Source of the DNA: Lawsonella clevelandensis
GTDB taxonomy: Bacteria > Actinomycetota > Actinomycetes > Mycobacteriales > Mycobacteriaceae
NCBI RefSeq assembly: GCF_001293125.1
Contig: NZ_CP009312.1
Span: forward strand, 1,773,447-1,837,446
Length of the DNA: 64,000 nucleotides
Direction of reading: 5' to 3'
In this document: positions 1 through 11,703 of the stretch, piece by piece
Layout of the letters: each line of letters begins with the position of its first letter
Position numbering within the stretch: the stretch's first letter is position 1
Notes under the pieces: generated by a model
The model's database searches: none
The model's input: the letters and a program-made list of their open reading frames with translations, nothing else
Told to the model about the DNA's origin: nothing
Position numbers and translations under genes: made by a program

Positions 1-1
1 C

Positions 2-925
2 GCCGTCCTCCTTGCCCATAACTACGAGCTCCCGGAAATTCAAGACATCGCGGATTACACAGGTGACTCACTAGCTTTGTCGCGAGTCGCTGCCAACGAT
101 CCACACTCCACCATCGTCTTCTGCGGGGTACACTTCATGGCGGAAACCGCGAAGATTCTCTCCCCAGAAAAGCGCGTCCTTATTCCCGATGCGCGTGCCG
201 GATGTTCTCTTGCAAGCTCCATTACCGCCGCAGAACTCGCCGCCTGGAAAGCTGAATACCCCGACGCGACGGTAGTGAGCTATGTCAATACCACCGCTGA
301 GGTAAAAGCCATGACAGATATCTGCTGTACCTCTAGCAACGCTGTGGATGTCGTGCAATCCATCCCCGCGGACCAAGAAGTACTGTTCTGCCCCGACCAG
401 TTCCTAGGAGCTCACGTCAAGCGGAAAACCGGACGCAACAACATTCACATTTGGATGGGGGAGTGCCACATTCATGCAGACATCAACGGTGACGTCCTCG
501 CCGAAACAGCCTGCCAGCACCCCGACTCAGACCTCTACATCCACCCCGAGTGTGGATGCACGACCTCAGCTCTCTACCTAGCACAAGAAGGAGTAGTGCC
601 GCAGGAACAGGTGAAGATCCTATCTACGGGCGGCATGCTGGAAGAAGCAGAAGAAGCAGGTGCATGCGGTGACCATGGAGAGGTGCTTGTCGCTACCGAA
701 GTGGGAATGCTGCACCAGCTGAAAGCTGTCGCCCCCAATGTCACCTTTACCCCCATTAACCCCCATGCAGCCTGTCCATTCATGAAGATGATCACCCCTG
801 CCGCACTACTCCGGTGCTTGGCCCTCGGAAAAGACGAGATCGATCTCGACCCAGATACCATTGCCGCAGCCTACCGTCCCGTCGACCGGATGATCTCTAT
901 CGGAAACAGCCCGGCCGCCCGTTAG
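2..925 (+). CDS. nadA: Quinolinate synthase A (5' end outside window)
   Basis: NadA condenses iminoaspartate with dihydroxyacetone phosphate to quinolinate in de novo NAD synthesis, using an oxygen-sensitive 4Fe-4S cluster. The reading frame is open from base 2, and the residues before the first internal TTG (base 77) already read as NadA ([18 protein letters not shown]), so the true start lies left of the window; about 307 residues are visible and roughly 40 are missing. The three cluster cysteines expected for the family are visible in the segments [15 protein letters not shown] and HAACPFMK. nadB follows after 24 bp and nadC after that, the usual nadABC order. The family assignment is secure; only the N-terminus is unseen. 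Confidence 0.96.
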   Translation, partial: AVLLAHNYELPEIQDIADYTGDSLALSRVAANDPHSTIVFCGVHFMAETAKILSPEKRVLIPDARAGCSLASSITAAELAAWKAEYPDATVVSYVNTTAEVKAMTDICCTSSNAVDVVQSIPADQEVLFCPDQFLGAHVKRKTGRNNIHIWMGECHIHADINGDVLAETACQHPDSDLYIHPECGCTTSALYLAQEGVVPQEQVKILSTGGMLEEAEEAGACGDHGEVLVATEVGMLHQLKAVAPNVTFTPINPHAACPFMKMITPAALLRCLALGKDEIDLDPDTIAAAYRPVDRMISIGNSPAAR

Positions 926-949
926 CACTCACGGAAAGACATTCCTCCT

Positions 950-2605
950 ATGGATACACCATGGACTATGCAGTGTGACCTCGTCATCGTTGGTGCGGGG
1001 GTAGCGGGTCTCTCCGCTGCTGTTGCCGCCCACGAGCAGGGGTTACATGCTGTTATCGTCGACAAAGGCCAATGGCATGAGGGTGCCCGAACGATCCCAC
1101 GCTACCCCAACGCAGCCACCAAGATTGCACAAGGCGGCGTGGCCGTCACCGGTCTCCACGATACCGAGCTGGATACCAATCTTGACGATGCGCTCGCACT
1201 CCACGTGGCAGACACACTCGATGCGGGTGCCGGGCTCTGCGATGAGGAAGCCGTGACCTCCATCATCGAAGGCGGGGCCGCGGCAGTACAGAAACTCATC
1301 GATCTGGGGGGACACTTTGATGCCACCGCAGAGGGGCCACTGAAGCGGACTCGGGAAGGCGGCCACTCTGTCCGTCGCATCATTCACGCAGGCGGAGATG
1401 CAACTGGGGCGGAAGTGCAGCGGTCCCTTGAAGTTGCCTCCGCCGGTACACCGTGCCTCCAGAACGCCCGTGTTACCAGTATTTTTACCGACGCTGACGG
1501 AGTTGTGGGTGTCGGTGTACGCGACCCGCGTGGAGCAGGCTATATTGCTGCCCCATGTGTGCTGCTCGCAACCGGTGGCAATGGACAACTGTTTAACGTC
1601 ACGACTAGCCCAGAAGGCGTCCGTGGGGAAGGATTGTCCCTCGCTCTACGAGCCGGCGCACGCGTGGCAGATATGGAATTCACCCAATTCCATCCCACTG
1701 TGCTCTTCGATTCGCAACGGACCGGTCGGCGCCCACTCATCTCCGAAGCTGTTCGTGGGGAAGGCGCATTGCTCTATGACGCGGCTGGAACTCGCTTCAT
1801 GGTAGGCATTGACCCACGCCTGGAGCTGGCACCCCGCGATATTGTTGCGCGTTCTATCGCCTTGCATATGCGAGAAACGGGGGAGGAGTGCGCGTGGTTG
1901 GATGCCACCCATATTGACCACTTCCATGAACGCTTCCCCACAGTCACCGCGGGCTGCCAAAAAGCCAACATTGACCCGCAGATTCAGCGCATTCCTATCG
2001 CTCCTGCGGCTCACTATCAAAGCGGCGGCATTGTCACCGACGCTGCAGGACGTACCGATGTACCTGGGCTCTATGCTGCCGGGGAGTGTGCCCGTACCGG
2101 CCTGCACGGTGCCAACCGGCTTGCCTCCAACAGTTTGTTGGAAGGCCTTGTGGTAGGTGGACGTGTCCCCGTTTTAGCGGCAGCACGCTGTGCCGAGCGA
2201 GGCGCCATCAGCTCCCACACTATTGAAAAAGCCTGGCGTGCCGATACCGAGGTACATCAGCATGACTTCCCACTGGGAGACACGCCTGTTCAACGCCGGC
2301 GAGAGCGCCGCGCTTTGCAGCAGCTCATGAGCGCATATGTGGGTGTAACTCGGGATGCCGTATTGCTCACACAAGCCGCAGACCAGCTTGATTCTATGTA
2401 TGCCACCCTGTCGCGGCGCATGCATGACACCGTTCAGCTCTGCCGCATTATTACTGAGGCGGCACTACTGCGCACCGAAACGCGCGGTGGCCATACTCGT
2501 TTGGACTACCCGACGCAGGATTCAGCACAGTGCGCCAGTCGTGTCTTCCGGCTTAGCCCGGATGGACATATTGAACACGAGACGTGCATCAATCCGCGTC
2601 CATAG
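950..2605 (+). CDS. nadB: L-aspartate oxidase
   Basis: NadB is an FAD enzyme that oxidises L-aspartate to iminoaspartate, which it passes to NadA. The 551-residue protein begins with a Rossmann FAD-binding motif (GAGVAGLSA, about residues 15-23) and carries the succinate dehydrogenase/fumarate reductase-like flavoprotein features, including FTQFHPTVLF, EAVRGEGA and HGANRLASNSLLEGLV; the C-terminal helical domain is present. Length is normal for the family. The ATG at 950 is preceded by GGAAAG at rather long spacing; no better in-frame start is apparent. It lies between nadA (24 bp) and nadC (45 bp) and is almost certainly co-transcribed with them. Confidence 0.97.
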   Translation: MDTPWTMQCDLVIVGAGVAGLSAAVAAHEQGLHAVIVDKGQWHEGARTIPRYPNAATKIAQGGVAVTGLHDTELDTNLDDALALHVADTLDAGAGLCDEEAVTSIIEGGAAAVQKLIDLGGHFDATAEGPLKRTREGGHSVRRIIHAGGDATGAEVQRSLEVASAGTPCLQNARVTSIFTDADGVVGVGVRDPRGAGYIAAPCVLLATGGNGQLFNVTTSPEGVRGEGLSLALRAGARVADMEFTQFHPTVLFDSQRTGRRPLISEAVRGEGALLYDAAGTRFMVGIDPRLELAPRDIVARSIALHMRETGEECAWLDATHIDHFHERFPTVTAGCQKANIDPQIQRIPIAPAAHYQSGGIVTDAAGRTDVPGLYAAGECARTGLHGANRLASNSLLEGLVVGGRVPVLAAARCAERGAISSHTIEKAWRADTEVHQHDFPLGDTPVQRRRERRALQQLMSAYVGVTRDAVLLTQAADQLDSMYATLSRRMHDTVQLCRIITEAALLRTETRGGHTRLDYPTQDSAQCASRVFRLSPDGHIEHETCINPRP

Positions 2606-2650
2606 TGCTAACCTCTGCACGCCTTCTCGAACCGAATGTAAGGACTTTTC

Positions 2651-3580
2651 ATGACTATGAGCTTTGATGCTGAATACCCCGTCTTCCCCTTTACTCCGCA
2701 GACAGCTTTTCCCGTGTCGCGTGGCCCGGTAGCTCCCCCCAATCCAGCGGATATGGAGCGGGTTGTGGATATCGCTTTGGAAGAGGATCTGCGGCTTGGA
2801 CCAGATGTCACGACACTGGCCACAGTGCCGGTGGACTCACGGGCAGTGGCCCATGTGCAGACCCGCGAGCAAGGTGTTATCTGCGGTATTCCGGTAGTGA
2901 AGGTCGTTCTCGACAAAGTCGTGGGTGAGGGCAACTACACTATGGAAGCGTTTTTCTGTGATGGTGACATCATCGAGCCCGGAGATACTGTGCTCACCAT
3001 TACTGCACCCACTCGTGAACTATTGACGGCGGAGCGCACTCTACTCAACATCGTCACGCACCTATCTGGAATTTCCACTATTACCCGTCGTTGGGTGGAT
3101 GCAATGATCGGTACCCGTTGTCAGGTGCGTGATACTCGTAAGACACTGCCCGGATTGCGTGACCTGGAAAAGTATGCCGTGCGCGTGGGCGGAGGCGTGA
3201 ACCACCGTATGGCGCTTGGCGATGCGGCGCTGATCAAAGACAACCACGTAGTAGCGGCAGGGGGAGTTGTGGAGGCTCTGCGCGCCATTAAGGAGCAGTA
3301 CCCCACCATCCCCACAGAGGTGGAAGTAGACTCACTCGAACAGTTGGATGCTGTCCTGAAGGAAGGCGTTGACCTGGTCCTACTGGATAATATGGATCTT
3401 CCTACCACTAGTATGGCGGTGCAGCGCCGTAATATGGGTGCCCCCCGCACCAAATTGGAATCGTCGGGTGGCCTTACGTTGTCAGATGCAAATCTCTATG
3501 CGCTGACAGGCGTTGACTACGTGGCGGTGGGAGGGCTAACGCACTCAGTGAAGGTTCTCGATCTCGGTCTCGATATGTAA
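2651..3580 (+). CDS. nadC: Nicotinate-nucleotide pyrophosphorylase (carboxylating)
   Basis: NadC converts quinolinate and PRPP to nicotinate mononucleotide with loss of CO2, the last step specific to de novo NAD synthesis. The 309-residue protein has the type II PRTase signature segments: RKTLPGLR followed by YAVRVGGGVNHR, LIKDNH, EVEVDSLEQ and LLDNMD, ending in the ESSGG and YVAVGGLTHS phosphate-site region. Start ATG is preceded by AAGGA at good spacing. It completes nadABC; no terminator is obvious before the hisD promoter region. Confidence 0.97.
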   Translation: MTMSFDAEYPVFPFTPQTAFPVSRGPVAPPNPADMERVVDIALEEDLRLGPDVTTLATVPVDSRAVAHVQTREQGVICGIPVVKVVLDKVVGEGNYTMEAFFCDGDIIEPGDTVLTITAPTRELLTAERTLLNIVTHLSGISTITRRWVDAMIGTRCQVRDTRKTLPGLRDLEKYAVRVGGGVNHRMALGDAALIKDNHVVAAGGVVEALRAIKEQYPTIPTEVEVDSLEQLDAVLKEGVDLVLLDNMDLPTTSMAVQRRNMGAPRTKLESSGGLTLSDANLYALTGVDYVAVGGLTHSVKVLDLGLDM

Positions 3581-3603
3581 CGCGGAAGCTATGCGCTCAT
3601 CAT

Positions 3604-3658
3604 TCATATTAGGCTACCCTAATATATATTCGTTCTCGTGTCAGGTGCGGTCTATACT
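3604..3658 (+). promoter_or_regulatory. hisD upstream region: IdeR/DtxR-like box and -10 element
   Basis: Bases 3604-3622 match 15 of 19 positions of the DtxR/IdeR consensus TTAGGTTAGGCTAACCTAA; the right 14 bases are TTAGGCTACCCTAA, one mismatch from consensus. A -10-like TATACT lies at 3653-3658, giving a leader of about 40 nt with a GGAAGGA ribosome site before hisD. A second TANNNT (TAATAT, 3620-3625) overlaps the box itself. No convincing -35 is seen. The site is inferred from consensus only. Confidence 0.4.
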
Positions 3659-3704
3659 GGTAGCGACCCAATTATGGTGAATCACCCCCTTTGGAAGGAC
3701 GCTC

Positions 3705-6211
<2,507 letters not shown>

Positions 6212-6213
<2 letters not shown>

Positions 6214-6235
6214 AGGCACTGGGGGAGCTGCCTTT
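6212..6235 (+). terminator. Weak hairpin after hisC
   Basis: AAAGGCA at 6212-6218 pairs with TGCCTTT at 6229-6235 around a 10-nt loop. There are seven base pairs and only a short T run, so it is at best a partial terminator or processing site between hisC and hisB. Confidence 0.3.
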
Positions 6236-6286
6236 GTTCCCCACAAATGAGTTCCACTTCCAGTACAAACATGACAAAGTAGAGAT

Positions 6287-6901
6287 ATGACTGCACGTAT
6301 TGGACGGGTGGAGCGCGTCACCAGCGAATCCACCATCACTGTTGAGATCAACCTGGACGGTACCGGGAAGACCGATATCACCACGGGTGTGCCGTTTTAC
6401 GACCATATGCTGACGGCACTCGGCAAGCACGGTGCTTTTGACCTCACTGTCCATGCACAGGGCGATGTTGACGTGGATGCCCACCATACGGTGGAAGATA
6501 CCGCCATCTGCCTCGGCCAAGCGCTCCGCCAAGCGCTTGGCGATAAAGCCGGTATTCGGCGATTCGGAGAAGCCTGCATTCCACTGGACGAGAGCCTTGC
6601 CCGAGTAGTGGTTGATGTTTCCGGCCGTGCCTACTGTGTGCACCGTGGTGAGCCGGCCATTATGCGCCACACCTTGATCTCCTCCCACGGTGGGGCGAGC
6701 TATGACACGGTGATGAACCGCCACGTGTTCGATAGTTTCGCCATGAACGCAGGAATCTGCCTGCACATTCGCGTCCTGGATGGGCGGGACCCCCACCATA
6801 TTACGGAGGCGGAGTTTAAAGCGTTGGCCCGCGCACTGCGGGAAGCCACCGAACGGGATCCACGGATCACCGGCATTCCCTCTACCAAGGGTGCCCTCTA
6901 G
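6287..6901 (+). CDS. hisB: Imidazoleglycerol-phosphate dehydratase
   Basis: HisB dehydrates imidazole-glycerol phosphate to imidazole acetol-phosphate and is manganese-dependent. The 204-residue monofunctional protein has [17 protein letters not shown], the metal-binding [11 protein letters not shown] motif and the second-repeat [15 protein letters not shown] motif. The start is the ATG at 6287 with only a weak ribosome site (AGAG). It sits between hisC and hisH; hisH has its own promoter-like element downstream. Confidence 0.96.
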   Translation: MTARIGRVERVTSESTITVEINLDGTGKTDITTGVPFYDHMLTALGKHGAFDLTVHAQGDVDVDAHHTVEDTAICLGQALRQALGDKAGIRRFGEACIPLDESLARVVVDVSGRAYCVHRGEPAIMRHTLISSHGGASYDTVMNRHVFDSFAMNAGICLHIRVLDGRDPHHITEAEFKALARALREATERDPRITGIPSTKGAL

Positions 6902-6949
6902 CAGGGTTTCCCGACAGCTCCCACGATTCGGCTCAGCCGACTGACCAAG

Positions 6950-6955
6950 TACACT
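6950..6955 (+). promoter_or_regulatory. Putative leaderless promoter of hisH (TACACT)
   Basis: TACACT fits the actinobacterial -10 TANNNT and ends seven bases before the hisH ATG, so transcription would begin at or next to the start codon. hisH lacks a good ribosome site, which agrees. No clear -35 is present. Confidence 0.5.
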
Positions 6956-6962
6956 AAAGCCT

Positions 6963-7640
6963 ATGAAACCACGCGTCGCTGTCCTGGACATCGGGTCCGG
7001 AAACCTCCGCTCTGCTGAAAAAGCTCTCGCCTATGTGGGTGCTGATACTTGTGTCACCAGCGACCCCACCATCGCCCTCAACGCTGATGGTCTGGTTGTC
7101 CCGGGCGTCGGTGCCTTCGGTTCCTGCTGGCAAGGTTTGCAGCGCGTCAAAGGTGATCGGGTAGTGGGACAGCGGCTCGCCGGCTCCCGCCCGGTGCTGG
7201 GTATCTGCATTGGTATGCAGCTTATGTTCGAGGCCGGTGAAGAATTCCCCTTCACGTCAGAGGACAATGAGGCCGATGGACTGCACCGCACTGACGGTAT
7301 GGGGGAGTGGCCCGGTGTCGTGAAGAAACTCGATGCGCATGTGCTCCCGCATATGGGGTGGAACACCATTGAGGCGGCACAAGGGTCGCTGTTGTTCCGG
7401 GGTATCGATCCCGACACCCGGTTCTACTTCGTACACTCCTACGCCGCATTGGACTGGGAGATGGAGCAAGATCCAACGGGCCTTCTCACCCCCGCGCGGG
7501 TGAGCTGGTCCCAACATGAGCAGTGCCGTTTCATTGCAGCGGTGGAGAATGGGCCATTATCGGCCACACAGTTCCACCCAGAAAAGTCCGGTGATGCTGG
7601 TTCTGAGCTTCTTAAGAACTGGTTGAGTTGCCTTTCCTAA
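6963..7640 (+). CDS. hisH: Imidazole glycerol phosphate synthase, glutaminase subunit
   Basis: HisH hydrolyses glutamine and channels ammonia to HisF. The 225-residue class I amidotransferase has the nucleophile cysteine (about residue 82) in LGICIGMQLMFEAG, the NLRSAEKAL N-terminal loop, FYFVHSYA and the His-Glu pair in QFHPEKSG. Length is slightly above the usual 200-215 residues. The start is ATG 6963 with no Shine-Dalgarno but a TACACT seven bases upstream. hisA follows 84 bp later, then hisF. Confidence 0.96.
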   Translation: MKPRVAVLDIGSGNLRSAEKALAYVGADTCVTSDPTIALNADGLVVPGVGAFGSCWQGLQRVKGDRVVGQRLAGSRPVLGICIGMQLMFEAGEEFPFTSEDNEADGLHRTDGMGEWPGVVKKLDAHVLPHMGWNTIEAAQGSLLFRGIDPDTRFYFVHSYAALDWEMEQDPTGLLTPARVSWSQHEQCRFIAAVENGPLSATQFHPEKSGDAGSELLKNWLSCLS

Positions 7641-7724
7641 CTTTCCTTCGCCCCCAGGGCGTGTATAAATCACCCTGAGGCAGCCGGAAATCCGTAACTG
7701 TAGAGCCGAATAAGGAAGACAATC

Positions 7725-8465
7725 GTGAGTTTTACTCTCCTCCCCGCCGTTGACGTTGCTGACGGCAAAGCAGTCCGCCTCGTGCAAGGTGAGGCCGGTT
7801 CCGAGACCGTTTATGGCGCACCCCGTGAAGCCGCACTAAAGTGGCAGGAAGATGGGGCCGAGTGGATTCACCTTGTTGACCTCGATGCGGCTTTTGGCCG
7901 TGGTTCTAACTACGACATGCTGCGTGAGGTAGTCGGAGAACTCGACGTCAACGTGGAGCTGTCTGGTGGTATTCGGGATGATGAGTCCCTGCAGCGAGCC
8001 CTCTCAACAGGCTGCCGGCGCGTCAATATTGGCACTGCGGCATTGGAAAATCCTGCCTGGTGTGCCCGCGTGTTGGCGGACAACGGAGACCGTGTCGCTA
8101 TTGGTCTCGATGTTCGCGTTATTGACGGTGAACCGCGGCTCCGGGGTCGTGGCTGGGTGTCCGATGGGGGCAATCTGTGGGAGGTGCTGGAGCGCCTCAA
8201 CAAGGACGGTTGTACGCGCTATGTCGTCACCGACGTCTCCAAGGATGGAATGCTGTCCGGTCCGAACCTCGAGATGCTCGGTGCCGTTGCCGATGCCACT
8301 GACGCAAAGATTGTTGCCTCTGGCGGAGTCTCCAGCGTGGCGGATTTGGTAGCTATTGCCGGATTGGAAGCTCGCGGAGTAGACTCAGCTATCACTGGAA
8401 AAGCCCTTTACGCAGGAAAATTCACACTTCCTGAGGCACTCGCTGCAGTGGGCGCCCTCGCTTAA
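7725..8465 (+). CDS. hisA: Phosphoribosyl isomerase (HisA / PriA type)
   Basis: This TIM-barrel enzyme isomerises ProFAR to PRFAR in histidine synthesis; in many Actinobacteria the PriA form also does the TrpF reaction of tryptophan synthesis. The 246 residues match the PriA form: [40 protein letters not shown], the LRGRGW loop and [12 protein letters not shown] start at 7725 follows AAGGAAG. Because trpE, trpB and trpA are absent nearby and trpC looks altered, the TrpF activity may be unnecessary here, as in the known subHisA derivatives; that is inference. Confidence 0.94.
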   Translation: MSFTLLPAVDVADGKAVRLVQGEAGSETVYGAPREAALKWQEDGAEWIHLVDLDAAFGRGSNYDMLREVVGELDVNVELSGGIRDDESLQRALSTGCRRVNIGTAALENPAWCARVLADNGDRVAIGLDVRVIDGEPRLRGRGWVSDGGNLWEVLERLNKDGCTRYVVTDVSKDGMLSGPNLEMLGAVADATDAKIVASGGVSSVADLVAIAGLEARGVDSAITGKALYAGKFTLPEALAAVGALA

Positions 8466-8526
8466 CATTCATATAGAGCCCGGTACGGTGACGGCAGTCG
8501 TCGACACCGAAATGGAAGGAAAGACT

Positions 8527-9300
8527 GTGACCCTCGCAACCCGCGTGATCCCGTGCCTCGACGTTGACAACGGACGAGTGGTGAAAGGCGTCAACTTCCT
8601 CAACCTCCGGGATGCGGGAGACCCGGTGGAGCTAGCCCGTGCCTACAATGCCTCCGGCGCCGACGAGCTTACTTTCCTCGATGTCACAGCATCCTCTGCA
8701 GGACGTGCCACCATGGTTGATGTAGTGCGCGCGACCGCTGAGGAAGTGTTTATTCCACTTACTGTGGGTGGGGGAATCCGAGCTGTGGAGGATATTGACC
8801 GGATGCTCCGTGCCGGTGCCGACAAAGTCTCCATCAACACAGCAGCTATCGCTAATCCGCAGCTGCTCACTGATGGGGCTCGCACTTTTGGGGCCCAGTG
8901 CATCGTGCTGTCGGTAGATGCTCGCACTGTCCCGGCAGGGGAGACACCCACTTCGTCAGGTTGGGAGGTCACCACCCATGGAGGCTCCCGTGGTACCGGT
9001 ATCGATGCCGTTGAGTGGGCACGTCGTGGCGAGGAACTCGGGGCAGGGGAGATTCTCCTGAACTCCATGGATGCGGACGGCACTAAAGATGGTTTCGATC
9101 TGGAGATGATTAAGGCCGTGCGGGCAGCGGTCTCCATCCCCGTCATTGCCTCGGGGGGAGCGGGTAAAGCCAGCGACTTTGCCCCTGCTGTACAGGCCGG
9201 TGCAGATGCGGTACTGGCTGCCAGTATCTTCCACTTCGGTGAAGTGACTATTGCTGAGGTGAAGGACGCTATGCGGGCTGAAGGAATTACCGTCCGATGA
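8527..9300 (+). CDS. hisF: Imidazole glycerol phosphate synthase, cyclase subunit
   Basis: HisF uses ammonia from HisH to form imidazole-glycerol phosphate and AICAR. A longer frame from 8488 exists, but GTG 8527 is preferred: it follows GGAAGGAAAG, and the protein then starts with the family N-terminus ([20 protein letters not shown]), giving 257 residues. Other motifs are [43 protein letters not shown] and IASGGAG; the catalytic aspartates in CLDVD and MDADGT are present. The TGA stop overlaps the hisI ATG by four bases. Confidence 0.96.
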   Translation: MTLATRVIPCLDVDNGRVVKGVNFLNLRDAGDPVELARAYNASGADELTFLDVTASSAGRATMVDVVRATAEEVFIPLTVGGGIRAVEDIDRMLRAGADKVSINTAAIANPQLLTDGARTFGAQCIVLSVDARTVPAGETPTSSGWEVTTHGGSRGTGIDAVEWARRGEELGAGEILLNSMDADGTKDGFDLEMIKAVRAAVSIPVIASGGAGKASDFAPAVQAGADAVLAASIFHFGEVTIAEVKDAMRAEGITVR

Positions 9301-9701
9301 GCAGTGGTCCCGACCCTATCGTCACGAGTTTGGCTGATCTCCGATGGAATGATCAGGGGCTTCTTCCTGTCGTGGTGCAGGATAATGAGACGGGTGAAGT
9401 GCTGATGATGGCGTGGGCCAACGAAGCCGCGCTGCAGTACACTCTGGATACCCGTCAGGCGACCTACTGGTCTCGTTCCCGCTCTGAAGTGTGGACCAAG
9501 GGACTCACGTCAGGGCATGTTCAGCATGTTGTTGCGGTATTCCACGATTGTGACGCTGACACAGTGCTCTATGTGGTGGAACAGACTGGTGCGGCCTGCC
9601 ATACCAATACCAAGACGTGCTTTACTGCTCGTCCTTTACTCGCAGCTGAAGAGAACTACCCATTACGGCAGGATCTGCTGTACGGCACAAAGGAACGCTA
9701 G
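9297..9701 (+). CDS. hisI: Phosphoribosyl-AMP cyclohydrolase
   Basis: HisI opens the adenine ring of PR-AMP, the third step of histidine synthesis. The 134-residue stand-alone protein has the motifs [37 protein letters not shown] (metal-binding Asp/Cys set) and [12 protein letters not shown]. It overlaps hisF by ATGA, indicating translational coupling. The HisE partner activity is not in the window. It is followed by about 150 bp without a gene, then the altered trpC. Confidence 0.96.
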   Translation: MSSGPDPIVTSLADLRWNDQGLLPVVVQDNETGEVLMMAWANEAALQYTLDTRQATYWSRSRSEVWTKGLTSGHVQHVVAVFHDCDADTVLYVVEQTGAACHTNTKTCFTARPLLAAEENYPLRQDLLYGTKER

Positions 9702-9851
9702 CGGCGAAACACCGCTTGTGGTGCTATTGTCCCAGGTTGATGGAGTGCTGAGTGATGAGGCGCTGGGGGAACGTGGAAATCCGGTTTTCAGTTTGCAAAG
9801 GTGCATCGCTACGCTGATTCTGTCAGATTCACAGCAGTAAAGGGAGGGACG

Positions 9852-10661
9852 ATGCCGGGTTACCCCTCCGATCTGATAGACCTTGTGAAAGAGGACCTGG
9901 CACAGCGAGAAGAATGCCTCGACTACGCCACCATCAAGAGAATGGCGGCGGAGGCTCCGGCACCCCGCGATGGGTTAGGTGCGCTGCACCAGCCGGGGGT
10001 TTCTGTGATCGCCGAGATCATCCGGGCATGTCCCGCACGTGGCCCCCTGGCAGATATTCCTGATCCGGCAGGGCTAGCCCAGCTCTTCGTGAAAGCAGGG
10101 GCGCGAATTGTCTCGGTTCAGACTGAGCGCCATTACTACCGAGGCTCGCTGCTTGATCTCGACCTTGTTCGGCGGGCAGTCGATGTTCCCATTCTGGTCA
10201 AAGATTTCGTCGTCGCCCCATATCAGATTCACGAGTTGCGGTCGCACGGCGCCGATCTCGTCCAGCTCAACGTTGAGCTCCTTCAACAAGACCAGCTGGA
10301 AGCGCTTCTCGATCGCGTCGAATCCTTGGGGATGCATGCAGTGTTGGAAGTGCATTGCCCCGCAGAGGCAAGTCGCGCGCTGGAAGCCGGTGCTAAAGTC
10401 ATCGCCATCAATGCCCGTCACCTAGGCACGAACTATATTGATCGGACCCTTTTCGGCGAGATTGCAACTGGACTGCCGGCGGAGGTTCTCCGTATTGGTG
10501 AAGCAGGCGTGCGGGGGCCTCGCGATCTTCTCTCTTACGCCGGGGCAGGTATTGATGCAGTGCTGGTTGGGGGCAGTGTCGTAACGGCGGACGACCCAGC
10601 TTCCATCATTAGTGATTTGGTGATTACCGGTGCACATCCGGCTTGTCCTGGCCGCGAATAG
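9852..10661 (+). CDS. trpC: TrpC-like protein (indole-3-glycerol-phosphate synthase fold) with altered active site
   Basis: The 269 residues align end to end with actinobacterial TrpC, which makes indole-3-glycerol phosphate. Conserved: Glu55, Lys117 (ILVKDFVV), Glu166 (LEVH), Asn187 (INAR), Glu217. Changed against the family: the catalytic lysine of the usual VKRASPS segment is Ile57 (EIIRACPARG), the SPS serines become Cys60 and Ala62, the ESG serine is Ala218 (GEAG), and the GEG phosphate loop reads GGS. ATG 9852 follows GGGAGGG. In relatives this locus carries trpE, trpC, trpB and trpA between hisI and lgt; only this gene remains. It is either decaying or doing something else; activity as TrpC is doubtful. 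The frame is intact. Confidence 0.85.
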   Translation: MPGYPSDLIDLVKEDLAQREECLDYATIKRMAAEAPAPRDGLGALHQPGVSVIAEIIRACPARGPLADIPDPAGLAQLFVKAGARIVSVQTERHYYRGSLLDLDLVRRAVDVPILVKDFVVAPYQIHELRSHGADLVQLNVELLQQDQLEALLDRVESLGMHAVLEVHCPAEASRALEAGAKVIAINARHLGTNYIDRTLFGEIATGLPAEVLRIGEAGVRGPRDLLSYAGAGIDAVLVGGSVVTADDPASIISDLVITGAHPACPGRE

Positions 10662-10697
10662 GTACGCTGGGGTAGAGCCCGACGTCCAAGGAGAGCC

Positions 10698-11600
10698 ATG
10701 CCTCAACATTCCAGCCAGCTGCTGGCGTTCATTCCTAGCCCGCCGCGTGGTTATTTCTCACTTGGACCCCTTGATATTCACTTCTATGCCCTCTGCATTA
10801 TCGTCGGAGCAGTAACTGGTTCGATCCTTGCGGCACGTCGCTGGGAGGCCCGCGGGGGTGACCGTAACGACGTCTACGATGCCCTCCTATGGGCTATTCC
10901 GTTGGGGATTATTGGGGCACGTCTTTACCACGTCATCACGGACTGGCATCTCTACTTTGGGGCCACAGCCCTACATGAACCCATCGACTCCCTGAAGATT
11001 TGGGAAGGAGGCCTGGGTATTTGGGGCGGTGTACTATTCGGAGCGCTGGGGGCGGGCATCTACTGTCATAGACACCATCTGCCGCTGACTGCTTTGGCGG
11101 ATGCTGCGGCCCCCGGGCTTATCCTCGCGCAAGGCATTGGTCGCCTCGGAAACTGGTTCAACCAAGAGCTTTATGGACGCCCCACGACTGTGCCATGGGC
11201 ACTGGAGATCTACGAGCGTTCACACGGGGTCTCCACCGGACAGCTCATCGGTACCTACCATCCCACCTTCCTCTACGAAATGCTGTGGGACTTCCTTGTC
11301 GTGATCCTCCTGCTGGTGGTGGATAAGAAGTTTGTCATAGGTTATGGGAGGCTCTTCGCCAGCTATGTGACGCTCTACTGCCTGGGACGTTTCTGGGTAG
11401 AGCTCATGCGTAACGATCCTGCTTCCCATATTCTCGGCCTGCGGGTAAATACCTGGGTGTCGGGGGTTCTCTTCTGTGCCGGGCTGGTTTATGTGCTCAT
11501 AGCGAAACGGGGTCGGCGTAGCGTTGCCGAGATAGCCGCATTGTCGGCACGTCAGATGGGTGATGAGCAGGGCAGAGACTCGTCGTCATCCACCCATTGA
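10698..11600 (+). CDS. lgt: Prolipoprotein diacylglyceryl transferase
   Basis: Lgt transfers diacylglycerol from phosphatidylglycerol to the lipobox cysteine of prelipoproteins at the cytoplasmic membrane. The 300-residue protein has several hydrophobic membrane segments, the signature GRLGNWFNQELYG and the late RFWVELMRND segment holding essential Arg and Glu residues. The conserved FLYEMLWD motif is also present. ATG 10698 follows AAGGAG. It sits between trpC and pyk as in mycobacteria. The C-terminal 40 residues are hydrophilic. Confidence 0.96.
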   Translation: MPQHSSQLLAFIPSPPRGYFSLGPLDIHFYALCIIVGAVTGSILAARRWEARGGDRNDVYDALLWAIPLGIIGARLYHVITDWHLYFGATALHEPIDSLKIWEGGLGIWGGVLFGALGAGIYCHRHHLPLTALADAAAPGLILAQGIGRLGNWFNQELYGRPTTVPWALEIYERSHGVSTGQLIGTYHPTFLYEMLWDFLVVILLLVVDKKFVIGYGRLFASYVTLYCLGRFWVELMRNDPASHILGLRVNTWVSGVLFCAGLVYVLIAKRGRRSVAEIAALSARQMGDEQGRDSSSSTH

Positions 11601-11690
11601 ACAGATGAACAGGGCGAATAGGAATCGCAATTAAGCCTGTGAATTCCCGTGTGGAGAGGAGAGTAATAGAGTTTCTGCCACGGAACCAGC

Positions 11691-11696
11691 TAGGAT
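11691..11696 (+). promoter_or_regulatory. Putative leaderless promoter of pyk (TAGGAT)
   Basis: TAGGAT ends seven bases before the GTG of pyk, the spacing expected when the transcript starts at the start codon. No clear Shine-Dalgarno is present at proper spacing. Confidence 0.45.
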
Positions 11697-11703
11697 TGAA
11701 ACT

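Noticed and set aside
9517-9840. Frame after hisI, considered as a trpE remnant
   Set aside because: Its translation shows no TrpE motif and overlaps hisI in another frame.
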